From a virus, in IMG/VR virus record IMGVR_UViG_3300021962_000411, positions 1-31,307 of that record: DNA of 31,307 nt; one strand, given 5' to 3'. Of this stretch, positions 5,423-9,609 are shown piece by piece. The first letter of the stretch is position 1. The number at the start of each line of letters is the position of its first letter. The position numbers and the translations under genes are program-made. Under the pieces are notes generated by a model that was not told the DNA's origin, made no database searches, and saw only the letters and a program-made list of their open reading frames with translations.

Positions 5423-5659
5423 TTATTCACCATGAAGTTCTAACCATTTACTATAAGCCTTTTTATCCCTAGACGAATATTTATCATTGACAATACTTTT
5501 AGCAGTAACAATGACATCTTCTATTGTATAAGGACAATCATTATCCCACTCAAGACTATTAAAGATATTATTTATTAATTCGGCGATCTCAGACGGCGGC
5601 ATATAGTATCTCACAGCCGTATCTAACACAGTTGCAGCAATATCATAACGCGCACTCAT
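5423..5659 (-). CDS. Hypothetical helical protein
   Basis: A 78-residue, probably all-helical protein: MSARYDIAATVLDTAVRYYM, then SEIAELINNIFNSL, then TIEDVIVTAKSIVNDKY, ending WLELHGE. The helices resemble short phage proteins with no known function. Third gene of the 6101 operon, 8 nt after 5668-5841, with leader AATAATA-ATG and no Shine-Dalgarno site. Its stop lies at the conserved end of element copy D. Confidence 0.65.
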   Translation of the reverse strand: MSARYDIAATVLDTAVRYYMPPSEIAELINNIFNSLEWDNDCPYTIEDVIVTAKSIVNDKYSSRDKKAYSKWLELHGE

Positions 5660-5667
5660 ATTATTAT

Positions 5668-5841
5668 TTATTGTACTAGTTTAATGGTTTCTACAGCAAA
5701 CTCGTCGAATCTGTAACTAAACCGTTTAGTTTCTTCGGCGGTCTTTTTAGCCATTTCATAGGCTTTGGCTTTATCGACAAAAGCCATTTTTACATAATCA
5801 TCGCCAGCTTCATTTAAGCCGTGAACAAGATAGATTTGCAT
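5668..5841 (-). CDS. 57-residue hypothetical protein
   Basis: The frame runs from ATG 5841 to TAA 5668. It begins MQIYLVHGLNEAGDDYVKM, followed by an Ala/Lys-rich helix (FVDKAKAYEMAKKTAEETK) and an end strand (FSYRFDEFAVETIKLV). This strand-helix-strand layout, in which a helix with an 'A-x-A-x-E-x-A' rhythm follows a short strand, is like the 951-1157 protein, though identity is low. It fits tightly between two - genes (5 and 8 nt gaps), so it is likely real. Function unknown. Confidence 0.7.
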   Translation of the reverse strand: MQIYLVHGLNEAGDDYVKMAFVDKAKAYEMAKKTAEETKRFSYRFDEFAVETIKLVQ

Positions 5842-5846
5842 ATTAT

Positions 5847-6101
5847 TTATTCCTCAACCATCACACCACGATTGTTTACAAAGTATCGACCACTATTGCT
5901 GTGTTTCTTAGTAGTAACAACCCAGTTTTCTCTGTTGAGCCAGTTTTTCTTGTGTGTGATGATCTTATTAATGTTACTGTAAACCTCTTCCATGCTGTAA
6001 CCGTGGGAAGTCCGATTGAGGATTTCACCTTCCATGCGGTAGGTGACCAGAATCAGGCGACCCGTCACTTCTTTCTTGATGATCTCGTACTCGTTTTTCA
6101 T
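5847..6101 (-). CDS. Operon leader with SGxYFxNNxGVMVE tail (paralogue family 3)
   Basis: An 84-residue protein, MKNEYEIIKKEVTGRLILV onward, beta-rich. Its C-terminus HSNSGRYFVNNRGVMVEE closely matches that of the 8990-9229 protein (RSSSGSYFRNNNGVMVEV). Both also share a central 'strand - SHGxxxEE/AEA - I' pattern, so they are paralogues with a conserved end motif that may bind a partner. ATG 6101 lies 6 nt after a -10 hexamer, which implies a leaderless mRNA. It heads a three-gene operon. Function unknown. Confidence 0.75.
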   Translation of the reverse strand: MKNEYEIIKKEVTGRLILVTYRMEGEILNRTSHGYSMEEVYSNINKIITHKKNWLNRENWVVTTKKHSNSGRYFVNNRGVMVEE

Positions 6102-6107
6102 GTCTAA

Positions 6108-6136
6108 AGACTAGGCGAAAGATCGCGCACCGTCAA
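6108..6136 (-). promoter_or_regulatory. Leaderless-type promoter for the 6101 operon
   Basis: Minus strand TTGACG (6131-6136), 17 bp, TAGTCT (6108-6113), then TTAGAC and ATG. Confidence 0.75.
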
Positions 6137-6180
6137 CAGGTTTTTCGATTTTTTTTTCAGATATTTTTTGGGCGTTTCGG

Positions 6181-6204
6181 CTTGACAACTCGCCTGGAGT
6201 CAAG
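6181..6204. promoter_or_regulatory. Inverted repeat CTTGAC(12)GTCAAG upstream of + promoter E
   Basis: CTTGAC 6181-6186 and GTCAAG 6199-6204 flank 12 bp and are followed by GAAAAAA. The same arrangement, with the same spacing, lies at 7015-7038 upstream of promoter F. It could be a duplicated -35 or a regulator site. Confidence 0.5.
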
Positions 6205-6247
6205 GAAAAAAGCGTACAAAAAAGAAAAAACTTTTCTACAAAAAAGC

Positions 6248-6277
6248 TTGACGCGCCCCAACCGCCCACAGTACAAT
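6248..6277 (+). promoter_or_regulatory. + strand sigma70-type promoter (copy E)
   Basis: TTGACG (6248-6253), 18 bp, TACAAT (6272-6277), A-tracts upstream. The palindrome GGGGTATCCC begins at the next base. Confidence 0.8.
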
Positions 6278-6357
6278 GGGGTATCCCAAGGGGATACCCC
6301 CTCCCCCCCCTGGGGGGGGAGGGGGGTAGCCTATGCCGTGCCAAGGGGTTGGCACGG
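6278..6357. repeat. C/G palindrome element, copy E (three hairpins)
   Basis: GGGGTATCCC-AA-GGGGATACCCC (6278-6300), a C8/G8 palindrome with a following G-run and TAGCC (6301-6331), and CCGTGCCAA-GGGG-TTGGCACGG (6336-6357). It is followed by GCGGCGCTATTTAG, which gives the stop of the - gene 6376-6567. Confidence 0.8.
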
Positions 6358-6375
6358 TTCGTGCTGCGGCGCTAT

Positions 6376-6567
6376 TTAGTTATCCTTATTTATAAACACG
6401 AAACTCTCATAGCGTTCCCACAATTCGGGGAATGCTTGTTTTAGTTTATTGTAGTTATGCTCGTCTGCTAGTAGAGCCGCTTTAGCAATAGCTTTAGCAA
6501 AGCTGCCGCCGTATTTAGACATAGCTTCAACGATACGGTGATCGTGTGAGATATCTTGTATTGTCAT
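6376..6567 (-). CDS. Small conserved-type phage protein (KYGGSFAKAIAKAALLAD)
   Basis: A 63-residue helical protein. The run MSKYGGSFAKAIAKAALLA followed by LKQAFPELWERYESF is a pattern found in many phages and prophages as a short conserved protein: 'GGxFxxALAxA...L..AFPE.W..Y'. Its function is not known to me. It is the last gene of the 6937 operon, starting one base after the previous stop (TAAT-ATG). Its own stop lies at the conserved end of element copy E. Confidence 0.8.
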   Translation of the reverse strand: MTIQDISHDHRIVEAMSKYGGSFAKAIAKAALLADEHNYNKLKQAFPELWERYESFVFINKDN

Positions 6568-6568
6568 A

Positions 6569-6772
6569 TTATTTGAGAGTGACGTTGTAACGAATCAAAA
6601 ACATATTCTCAACCAACTTAGCTTCATTGAGAGACTTCTCCCAATATTTAACATACTCATCTTGACCGAGTTCTTTACAAGCAACAATGTTTTCTTCTAA
6701 CTGTTTGATGCGAAGGAGCAATCCTTCTTTCAATTGAAAAACTTGACTTGGATTTAGCGTTTCGTTTGTCAT
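6569..6772 (-). CDS. Helical-hairpin microprotein (paralogue family 1)
   Basis: A 67-residue helical protein, MTNETLNPSQVFQLKEGLLL, then RIKQLEENIVACKEL and a second helix KYWEKSLNEAKLVENM. The phrase KYWEKSLNEA matches KYWEESLDKH of 7590-7772, and the layout also fits 8491-8697. Probably a two-helix coiled hairpin. It follows 6794-6937 after a 21-nt gap that is C/A-rich (ACAATACAACATTACAACAAT) and has no Shine-Dalgarno site. Function unknown. Confidence 0.7.
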   Translation of the reverse strand: MTNETLNPSQVFQLKEGLLLRIKQLEENIVACKELGQDEYVKYWEKSLNEAKLVENMFLIRYNVTLK

Positions 6773-6793
6773 ATTGTTGTAATGTTGTATTGT

Positions 6794-6937
6794 TTATTCC
6801 TCGCCCATCGAATCCAACCAACGATCTTCAACCATGTCGAACCAAGCGTTGGCTTCGGCGGTTTCTTCGGGCGTGAGCGCGATCATGTCGCGCAGGTCAT
6901 TCTCTGCGCTGATCTCGGGGGAGAAGTCAATCACCAT
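6794..6937 (-). CDS. 47-residue acidic microprotein (paralogue family 2), operon leader
   Basis: The frame from ATG 6937 to TAA 6794 reads MVIDFSPEISAENDLRDMIA, then TPEETAEANAWFDMVEDRW to GEE. It is a shorter paralogue of 8732-8935: both share DF..ISAE..L.D.IAL and AEAN.WFD...D.W, the longer copy having ~20 extra residues in the middle. Very acidic and G+C-rich compared with the genes downstream. ATG 6937 lies 6 nt after a -10 hexamer. The acidity could suggest a DNA mimic or a host-protein binder, but this is speculation. Confidence 0.75.
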   Translation of the reverse strand: MVIDFSPEISAENDLRDMIALTPEETAEANAWFDMVEDRWLDSMGEE

Positions 6938-6943
6938 GAAAAG

Positions 6944-6971
6944 AGAATAGCAGAGAGCCGCCGAACGTCAA
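6944..6971 (-). promoter_or_regulatory. Leaderless-type promoter for the 6937 operon
   Basis: Minus strand TTGACG (6966-6971), 16 bp, TATTCT (6944-6949), then CTTTTC and ATG. Confidence 0.75.
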
Positions 6972-7014
6972 CGATTTTTTGGATATTTTTTTTTGCAGAA
7001 ACCTGGACTTTGGG

Positions 7015-7038
7015 CTTGACAAGCCGAAGGAAGTCAAG
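7015..7038. promoter_or_regulatory. Inverted repeat CTTGAC(12)GTCAAG upstream of + promoter F
   Basis: CTTGAC 7015-7020 and GTCAAG 7033-7038, followed by GAAAAAA. Equivalent to 6181-6204 in sequence, spacing and place. Confidence 0.5.
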
Positions 7039-7061
7039 GAAAAAATAGTTGGAAAAAAAGC

Positions 7062-7091
7062 TTGACAAGGAGCGCGAGGCGAGGCTACAAT
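7062..7091 (+). promoter_or_regulatory. + strand sigma70-type promoter (copy F)
   Basis: TTGACA (7062-7067), 18 bp, TACAAT (7086-7091), preceded by an A-tract. Confidence 0.8.
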
Positions 7092-7093
7092 GG

Positions 7094-7154
7094 GGGATAC
7101 CCCCGAAGGGGGTATCCCTACCCCCCTGCCCCCCTAGGGGGGGAGGGGGGAGGG
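7094..7154. repeat. C/G palindrome element, copy F (two palindromes)
   Basis: GGGATACCCCC-GAA-GGGGGTATCCC (7094-7118) starts two bases after the -10. A C6/C6 then G7/G6 palindrome runs to about 7154. This copy lacks the GTGCCAA hairpin and is followed instead by a minus-strand terminator. Confidence 0.8.
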
Positions 7155-7167
7155 CAAAACCCATGTC

Positions 7168-7187
7168 AAAAAAAATCCCTTTCGGGA
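7168..7187 (-). terminator. Intrinsic terminator of gene 7196-7378
   Basis: On the minus strand TCCC-GAAA-GGGA (7187-7176) is followed by eight T (7175-7168). It lies 8 nt past the stop. The stem is short but has a GNRA loop. Confidence 0.7.
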
Positions 7188-7195
7188 CTTGACTT

Positions 7196-7378
7196 TCACC
7201 ACGGGAGTTCGTCCTGCTCCACGTCGTCGGGGTACATGTGCGAGTCGTCGGCGGGACCGTCGTAGACGGGTTCAACGAAATCTTCGTGGGTGGGGCCGTT
7301 CTCGTCAGTGTAGAACTCTTCGGGCGCGACGGTGGCGAGGGCGGCGGTGTCGGACTGAGCGTCAATCATCGAATTCAT
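7196..7378 (-). CDS. 60-residue very acidic microprotein
   Basis: The frame is open far upstream, but ATG 7378 is chosen because a -10 hexamer ends 6 nt before it and the extension would cross the + promoter and C/G element. The product starts MNSMIDAQSDTAALATVAPE and is dominated by D/E, ending DDVEQDELPW. It looks largely disordered. It may be related to family 2 (6794, 8732) by acidity only. It is the only gene in its unit and is G+C-rich. Such acidic phage proteins sometimes mimic DNA, but no evidence here shows that. Confidence 0.65.
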   Translation of the reverse strand: MNSMIDAQSDTAALATVAPEEFYTDENGPTHEDFVEPVYDGPADDSHMYPDDVEQDELPW

Positions 7379-7384
7379 GCGTAC

Positions 7385-7413
7385 AGAGTAGGGCGAAAAC
7401 GGTGTGGGCGCAA
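7385..7413 (-). promoter_or_regulatory. Leaderless-type promoter for 7378 gene
   Basis: Minus strand TTGCGC (7408-7413), 17 bp, TACTCT (7385-7390), then GTACGC and ATG. The same GTACGC-ATG junction occurs at 8236. Confidence 0.65.
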
Positions 7414-7456
7414 GAAAAATCGTCTGAAAAATCATCTTTTTTCTGCAAAAAATGTC

Positions 7457-7486
7457 TTGACGGCGCAAACGGTGCGAGGGTACAAT
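7457..7486 (+). promoter_or_regulatory. + strand sigma70-type promoter (copy G)
   Basis: TTGACG (7457-7462), 18 bp, TACAAT (7481-7486). The palindrome GGGGTATCCC follows at once. Confidence 0.8.
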
Positions 7487-7599
7487 GGGGTATCCCAAGG
7501 GGATACCCCCTACCCCCCCCAGGGGGGGGTGGGGGGGTAGCCTAGATCGTGCCAAGAGGGTTGGCACACTTTGTGCTGCGGCGGCTGTATTAGTACAGC
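7487..7599. repeat. C/G palindrome element, copy G (four hairpins)
   Basis: GGGGTATCCC-AA-GGGGATACCCC (7487-7509), CTACCCCCCCC with GGGGGGGTAG (7510-7540), GTGCCAA-GAGGG-TTGGCAC (7549-7567) and GCTGTA-TTAG-TACAGC (7584-7599). The last overlaps the stop codon of 7590-7772. This is the most complete copy. Confidence 0.8.
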
Positions 7600-7772
7600 T
7601 TGTTTAACAGTGTTGTATGTTTATCTAGTGACTCTTCCCAGTATTTAGCACTAATGGGTTGTTGTAAATTATTAGACATCTTGATGTAAGTTTTAATGTT
7701 ATCAATCTTGTCTAACAAAGCAATGCGAATAGTGGCGATTTCGTTAGCGTCAATGTCTTTGAGGTTATTCAT
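7590..7772 (-). CDS. Helical-hairpin microprotein (paralogue family 1)
   Basis: A 60-residue protein, MNNLKDIDANEIATIRIALL, then a helix DKIDNIKTYIKM and KYWEESLDKHTTLLNKLY. It resembles 6569-6772 (KYWEKSLNEA), 8491-8697 (TQIRMSL, EKLYG) and 3267-3452. The common design is a short polar head, a helix with (I/V)-x-x-(L/I)-(R/K)-x-(A/G/S)-L and a second amphipathic helix. Last gene of the 8236 operon. The leader ACAAATAGACAATAC is C/A-rich without a Shine-Dalgarno site. Function unknown. Confidence 0.7.
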   Translation of the reverse strand: MNNLKDIDANEIATIRIALLDKIDNIKTYIKMSNNLQQPISAKYWEESLDKHTTLLNKLY

Positions 7773-7787
7773 GTATTGTCTATTTGT

Positions 7788-8000
7788 TTAGAGTTGATTC
7801 AAGCGATACCCAGTACGAATACAAACACGCCCATATTGTTCTTGTATTGCGAGCCAGTATCTAGTGTAGTCTCCAACTGACAAACCCTTCGGATAAACGA
7901 TAGGCGTGTTGTTTTCGTTCTTGCCCTTGAACACAGTAAGAACATATTTACGAATACCGCTCTTATCGGTAAAACTAATAACTTTAGTAGTTTGAGTCAT
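7788..8000 (-). CDS. Hypothetical basic protein
   Basis: A 70-residue protein, MTQTTKVISFTDKSGIRKYV, beta-rich, with many basic and aromatic residues (LSVGDYTRYWLAIQEQYG) and a C-terminal VCIRTGYRLNQL. It could be a small OB- or SH3-like fold, but no family is recognised. Middle gene of the 8236 operon. It is separated from the upstream gene by a hairpin followed by a T-rich stretch, so its expression may be partly attenuated. Confidence 0.65.
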   Translation of the reverse strand: MTQTTKVISFTDKSGIRKYVLTVFKGKNENNTPIVYPKGLSVGDYTRYWLAIQEQYGRVCIRTGYRLNQL

Positions 8001-8009
8001 GTTATTTAT

Positions 8010-8039
8010 AAAAAAGGTTTTAGTAGTATTTCTACTACT
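8010..8039 (-). terminator. Intercistronic hairpin with T-run, possible attenuator
   Basis: On the minus strand AGTAGTA-GAAA-TACTACT (8039-8022) is followed by AAAACC and six T (to about 8010), just before the ATG at 8000. The 6-nt gap before the T-run makes it a weak terminator, so partial read-through into 7788-8000 is likely. Confidence 0.5.
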
Positions 8040-8047
8040 GTTGTTGT

Positions 8048-8236
8048 TTAGTACTTCCTGTTGAACTCCAATTCGTACATCTCACGAGCGAACTTGTTAG
8101 TAACAAACTCACACTCATCTTCAGTGAGTTCCCGATTCAGCACCTTGCTGAATGCGCTGGTGACGTAAGCTACCGTTGAAGTTCCGCCGCACACTTCGAT
8201 GTCCACCAAGTCCGTCCAATCAATTTCAATCTTCAT
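8048..8236 (-). CDS. Hypothetical protein, operon leader
   Basis: A 62-residue protein, MKIEIDWTDLVDIEVCGGTS, with a helical C-terminal half (LTEDECEFVTNKFAREMYEL). The opening MKIEID and its codons resemble the start of 3267-3452, and the upstream GTACGC-ATG matches 7378, although the rest of the protein differs. This suggests cassettes exchanged at their starts. ATG 8236 is 6 nt from a -10 hexamer. Function unknown. Confidence 0.7.
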   Translation of the reverse strand: MKIEIDWTDLVDIEVCGGTSTVAYVTSAFSKVLNRELTEDECEFVTNKFAREMYELEFNRKY

Positions 8237-8242
8237 GCGTAC

Positions 8243-8271
8243 AGCTTACAGGCGGATTCGCGACTGGTCAA
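8243..8271 (-). promoter_or_regulatory. Leaderless-type promoter for the 8236 operon
   Basis: Minus strand TTGACC (8266-8271), 17 bp, TAAGCT (8243-8248), then GTACGC and ATG. Confidence 0.75.
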
Positions 8272-8377
8272 CATCTTTCGATCAGTTTTTTTCGGAAATC
8301 TTTAGGTAGTCAATGGGCGGTAACTCGTACAGCCTGGGCGTGGGCGCTAGGTACTCAAAAATAGTTTGAAAAAAGGC

Positions 8378-8406
8378 TTGACACGGGCGCGTGGGTGTGC
8401 TACAAT
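8378..8406 (+). promoter_or_regulatory. + strand sigma70-type promoter (copy H)
   Basis: TTGACA (8378-8383), 17 bp, TACAAT (8401-8406), preceded by TTTGAAAAAAGG. Confidence 0.8.
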
Positions 8407-8408
8407 AG

Positions 8409-8469
8409 GGCTACCCCCCCTGGGGGGGAGGGGGGGTAGCCTATGCCGTGCCAAGGGGGGTTGGCACGG
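8409..8469. repeat. C/G palindrome element, copy H
   Basis: GGCTACCCCCCC (8409-8420) pairs with the G-run ending GGGTAGCC (8441). CCGTGCCAA-GGGGGG-TTGGCACGG follows at 8446-8469. Close to copy D and copy E in sequence. Confidence 0.8.
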
Positions 8470-8490
8470 TTCTTGCTGTGCCTTATTGTT

Positions 8491-8697
8491 TTACTTTGTG
8501 ATTATTATGTTAGAAGCGCCATACAACTTCTCTAAAGCCTGTTCACTACTAATAACCTGCTGTTCTATAGTAGTATAGTCAATCTTGTATCGCTTTGACA
8601 CTTCGATCATTCTCTTAAGCTCTTCGATGTTAACTTTGAGAGACATACGGATTTGAGTTTGTTCGTCGCGAGTGAGAGTTTTGATATTGTTTTCCAT
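8491..8697 (-). CDS. Helical-hairpin microprotein (paralogue family 1)
   Basis: The frame extends to 8754, but ATG 8697 is chosen (MENNIKTLTRDEQTQIRMSL), giving 68 residues. The upstream extension would overlap the previous gene and encodes Asn/Thr low complexity that is really the C/A-rich intercistronic leader. The product is a charged two-helix protein (NIEELKRMIEVSKRY, then SSEQALEKLYG) of the same type as 6569, 7590 and 3267. Last gene of the 8935 operon. Function unknown. Confidence 0.7.
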   Translation of the reverse strand: MENNIKTLTRDEQTQIRMSLKVNIEELKRMIEVSKRYKIDYTTIEQQVISSEQALEKLYGASNIIITK

Positions 8698-8731
8698 GTT
8701 AGTGTTGTTGGTTAGTGTTGCGGTTGTGTTG
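8698..8731 (-). promoter_or_regulatory. C/A-rich intercistronic leader without Shine-Dalgarno
   Basis: Between TAA and ATG the mRNA-sense sequence is almost only C, A and T (CAACACAACCGCAACACTAA and so on) with a single G, so it should be unstructured. Shorter leaders of the same kind precede 6772 and 7772. This suggests initiation relies on open, CAA-rich RNA and not on Shine-Dalgarno pairing. Confidence 0.5.
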
Positions 8732-8935
8732 TTAGATAGTGCCGACAAGCTCATTCATCCAAGAGTCGCGACGTTCGTCGAACCAGATGTTCGCCTCGGC
8801 CTTCTCGGCCTCGGTGAGTTCCATGCGCTCACCGCCCCAAGACTCAGGGATCGGTCCCGTGAAGTCTTCGATGCGGAGGGCGATGCAGTCGCTCAGGTTG
8901 CTCTCGGCGCTGATGTTGGCGAAGTCGTTCGTCAT
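8732..8935 (-). CDS. Acidic microprotein (paralogue family 2), operon leader
   Basis: A 67-residue acidic protein, MTNDFANISAESNLSDCIAL, a middle with PIPESWGGERMELTEAEKAE and an end ANIWFDERRDSWMNELVGTI. It shares DF..ISAE..L.D.IAL and AEAN.WFD...D.W with the 47-residue protein at 6794-6937, so the two arose by duplication. G+C-rich. ATG 8935 lies 6 nt after TACCTT. Function unknown. Confidence 0.7.
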   Translation of the reverse strand: MTNDFANISAESNLSDCIALRIEDFTGPIPESWGGERMELTEAEKAEANIWFDERRDSWMNELVGTI

Positions 8936-8941
8936 GGTGTT

Positions 8942-8970
8942 AAGGTAGGGTAGAAACTCTTTTCTGTCTA
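8942..8970 (-). promoter_or_regulatory. Leaderless-type promoter for the 8935 operon
   Basis: Minus strand TAGACA (8965-8970), 17 bp, TACCTT (8942-8947), then AACACC and ATG. The -35 is weaker than in the other copies. Confidence 0.6.
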
Positions 8971-8989
8971 GGACTTTTTTAAACTTTTT

Positions 8990-9229
8990 TCAGACCTCGA
9001 CCATCACCCCGTTGTTGTTGCGGAAGTAGCTTCCGCTGCTGCTGCGCTTGGGCATCGGGGCGAAGTCAAGAGCTTTCGCAGGAACTGTCACGCTGATGTT
9101 GGCGATAGCCTCGGCTTCTGTCTTGCCGTGTGACACGCCAGTCGTGCCGTCCGCCTTGCGGTACGTCACGCCAACCAGAGCCACAGTCTTGAACTTGCTC
9201 ACTTTCAGAATCGCAATCTCGTTTTGCAT
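8990..9229 (-). CDS. Single-gene unit with SGxYFxNNxGVMVE tail (paralogue family 3)
   Basis: ATG 9229 (MQNEIAILKVSKFKTVALVG) is preferred to the ATG two codons upstream because promoter spacing to 9229 fits the rest of the set. The 79-residue beta-rich product has SHGKTEAEAIANISV in the middle and ends RSSSGSYFRNNNGVMVEV, as in 5847-6101. The start region (CC-ATGCAAAACGAGAT) is shared with the Gp88-like gene at 2287, although the proteins differ afterwards. Function unknown. Confidence 0.75.
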   Translation of the reverse strand: MQNEIAILKVSKFKTVALVGVTYRKADGTTGVSHGKTEAEAIANISVTVPAKALDFAPMPKRSSSGSYFRNNNGVMVEV

Positions 9230-9235
9230 GGACAC

Positions 9236-9264
9236 ACTATGGGCGAAAACTCGGTGAGCGTCAA
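9236..9264 (-). promoter_or_regulatory. Leaderless-type promoter for 9229 gene
   Basis: Minus strand TTGACG (9259-9264), 17 bp, CATAGT (9236-9241), then GTGTCC and ATG. Confidence 0.6.
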
Positions 9265-9326
9265 GACTTTCAGATACTTTTTTTCACTTTTTTTCGATGA
9301 CCTGGAGGACGCAGGTTGGCATAGAA

Positions 9327-9371
9327 CGTGCTAGGAGGGGGAGGGTTTAATTGCACACTACACCTAGCACG
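9327..9371. repeat. Diverged element copy I, with long inverted repeat
   Basis: CGTGCTAGG (9327-9335) and CCTAGCACG (9363-9371) form a 9-bp stem around a G-rich loop. CCGTGCCAA follows. Upstream, 9298-9318 keeps ACCTGGAGG...GCAGGTT as in the spacer of promoter B but has lost -35 and -10. A relic that marks the right end of the array. The rest of 9419-9609 is A/T-rich, with TATAAT at 9599-9604 just before the next ATG and no gene. Confidence 0.6.
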
Positions 9372-9386
9372 AACCGTGCCAAGGTA

Positions 9387-9418
9387 GGGGGAGGGGGTAG
9401 AGACTCCCCCGTTTTTTT
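9387..9418 (+). terminator. Intrinsic terminator, + orientation
   Basis: GGGGGAG (9387-9393) pairs with CTCCCCC (9404-9410), followed by G and seven T. It would stop rightward transcripts arising in the array before the glycan block. Confidence 0.7.
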
Positions 9419-9609
9419 GAAATTTTTTCTCTTGACAATTTTTTAGAAAAGGCAGGGGGACATTTTCCTCAATCTCTAATTCATTTTATCATAAAACAAC
9501 GTACTTCACCGTACCCCCTCCCCCCCATTTTCCCAAAAAAATCGCCAATATTTAAGAATCGCGCATATAAAAAACTAAAAAAAAATCCAGCCCTTACATA
9601 TAATAAAAT

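Noticed and set aside
6331-6375. tRNA-like segment (GGTTCGTGC resembling a T-arm)
   Set aside because: No acceptor, D-arm or anticodon stem can be folded around it. The bases are part of the repeated hairpin element.
6931-7365. 144-residue Pro/Thr-rich minus frame spanning the copy F element
   Set aside because: It crosses the + promoter, C-runs and the terminator. The C-runs translate to prolines. The real genes on either side are in other frames with promoter support.
7189-7545. Arg-rich + frames across copy G
   Set aside because: They run antisense to the 7378 gene and through a promoter and hairpins. Their composition (Arg/Gly/Cys) is that of a shadow frame.
1273-9418. CRISPR array interpretation of the repeated elements
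   Set aside because: The copies are separated by whole genes, differ in length and contain promoters. There are no uniform spacers.
9421-9450. TTGACA at 9432 as a promoter for the glycan block
   Set aside because: No acceptable -10 lies 16-18 bp downstream. The TATAAT at 9599-9604 is nearer the gene but has no -35, so I list neither as a firm promoter.
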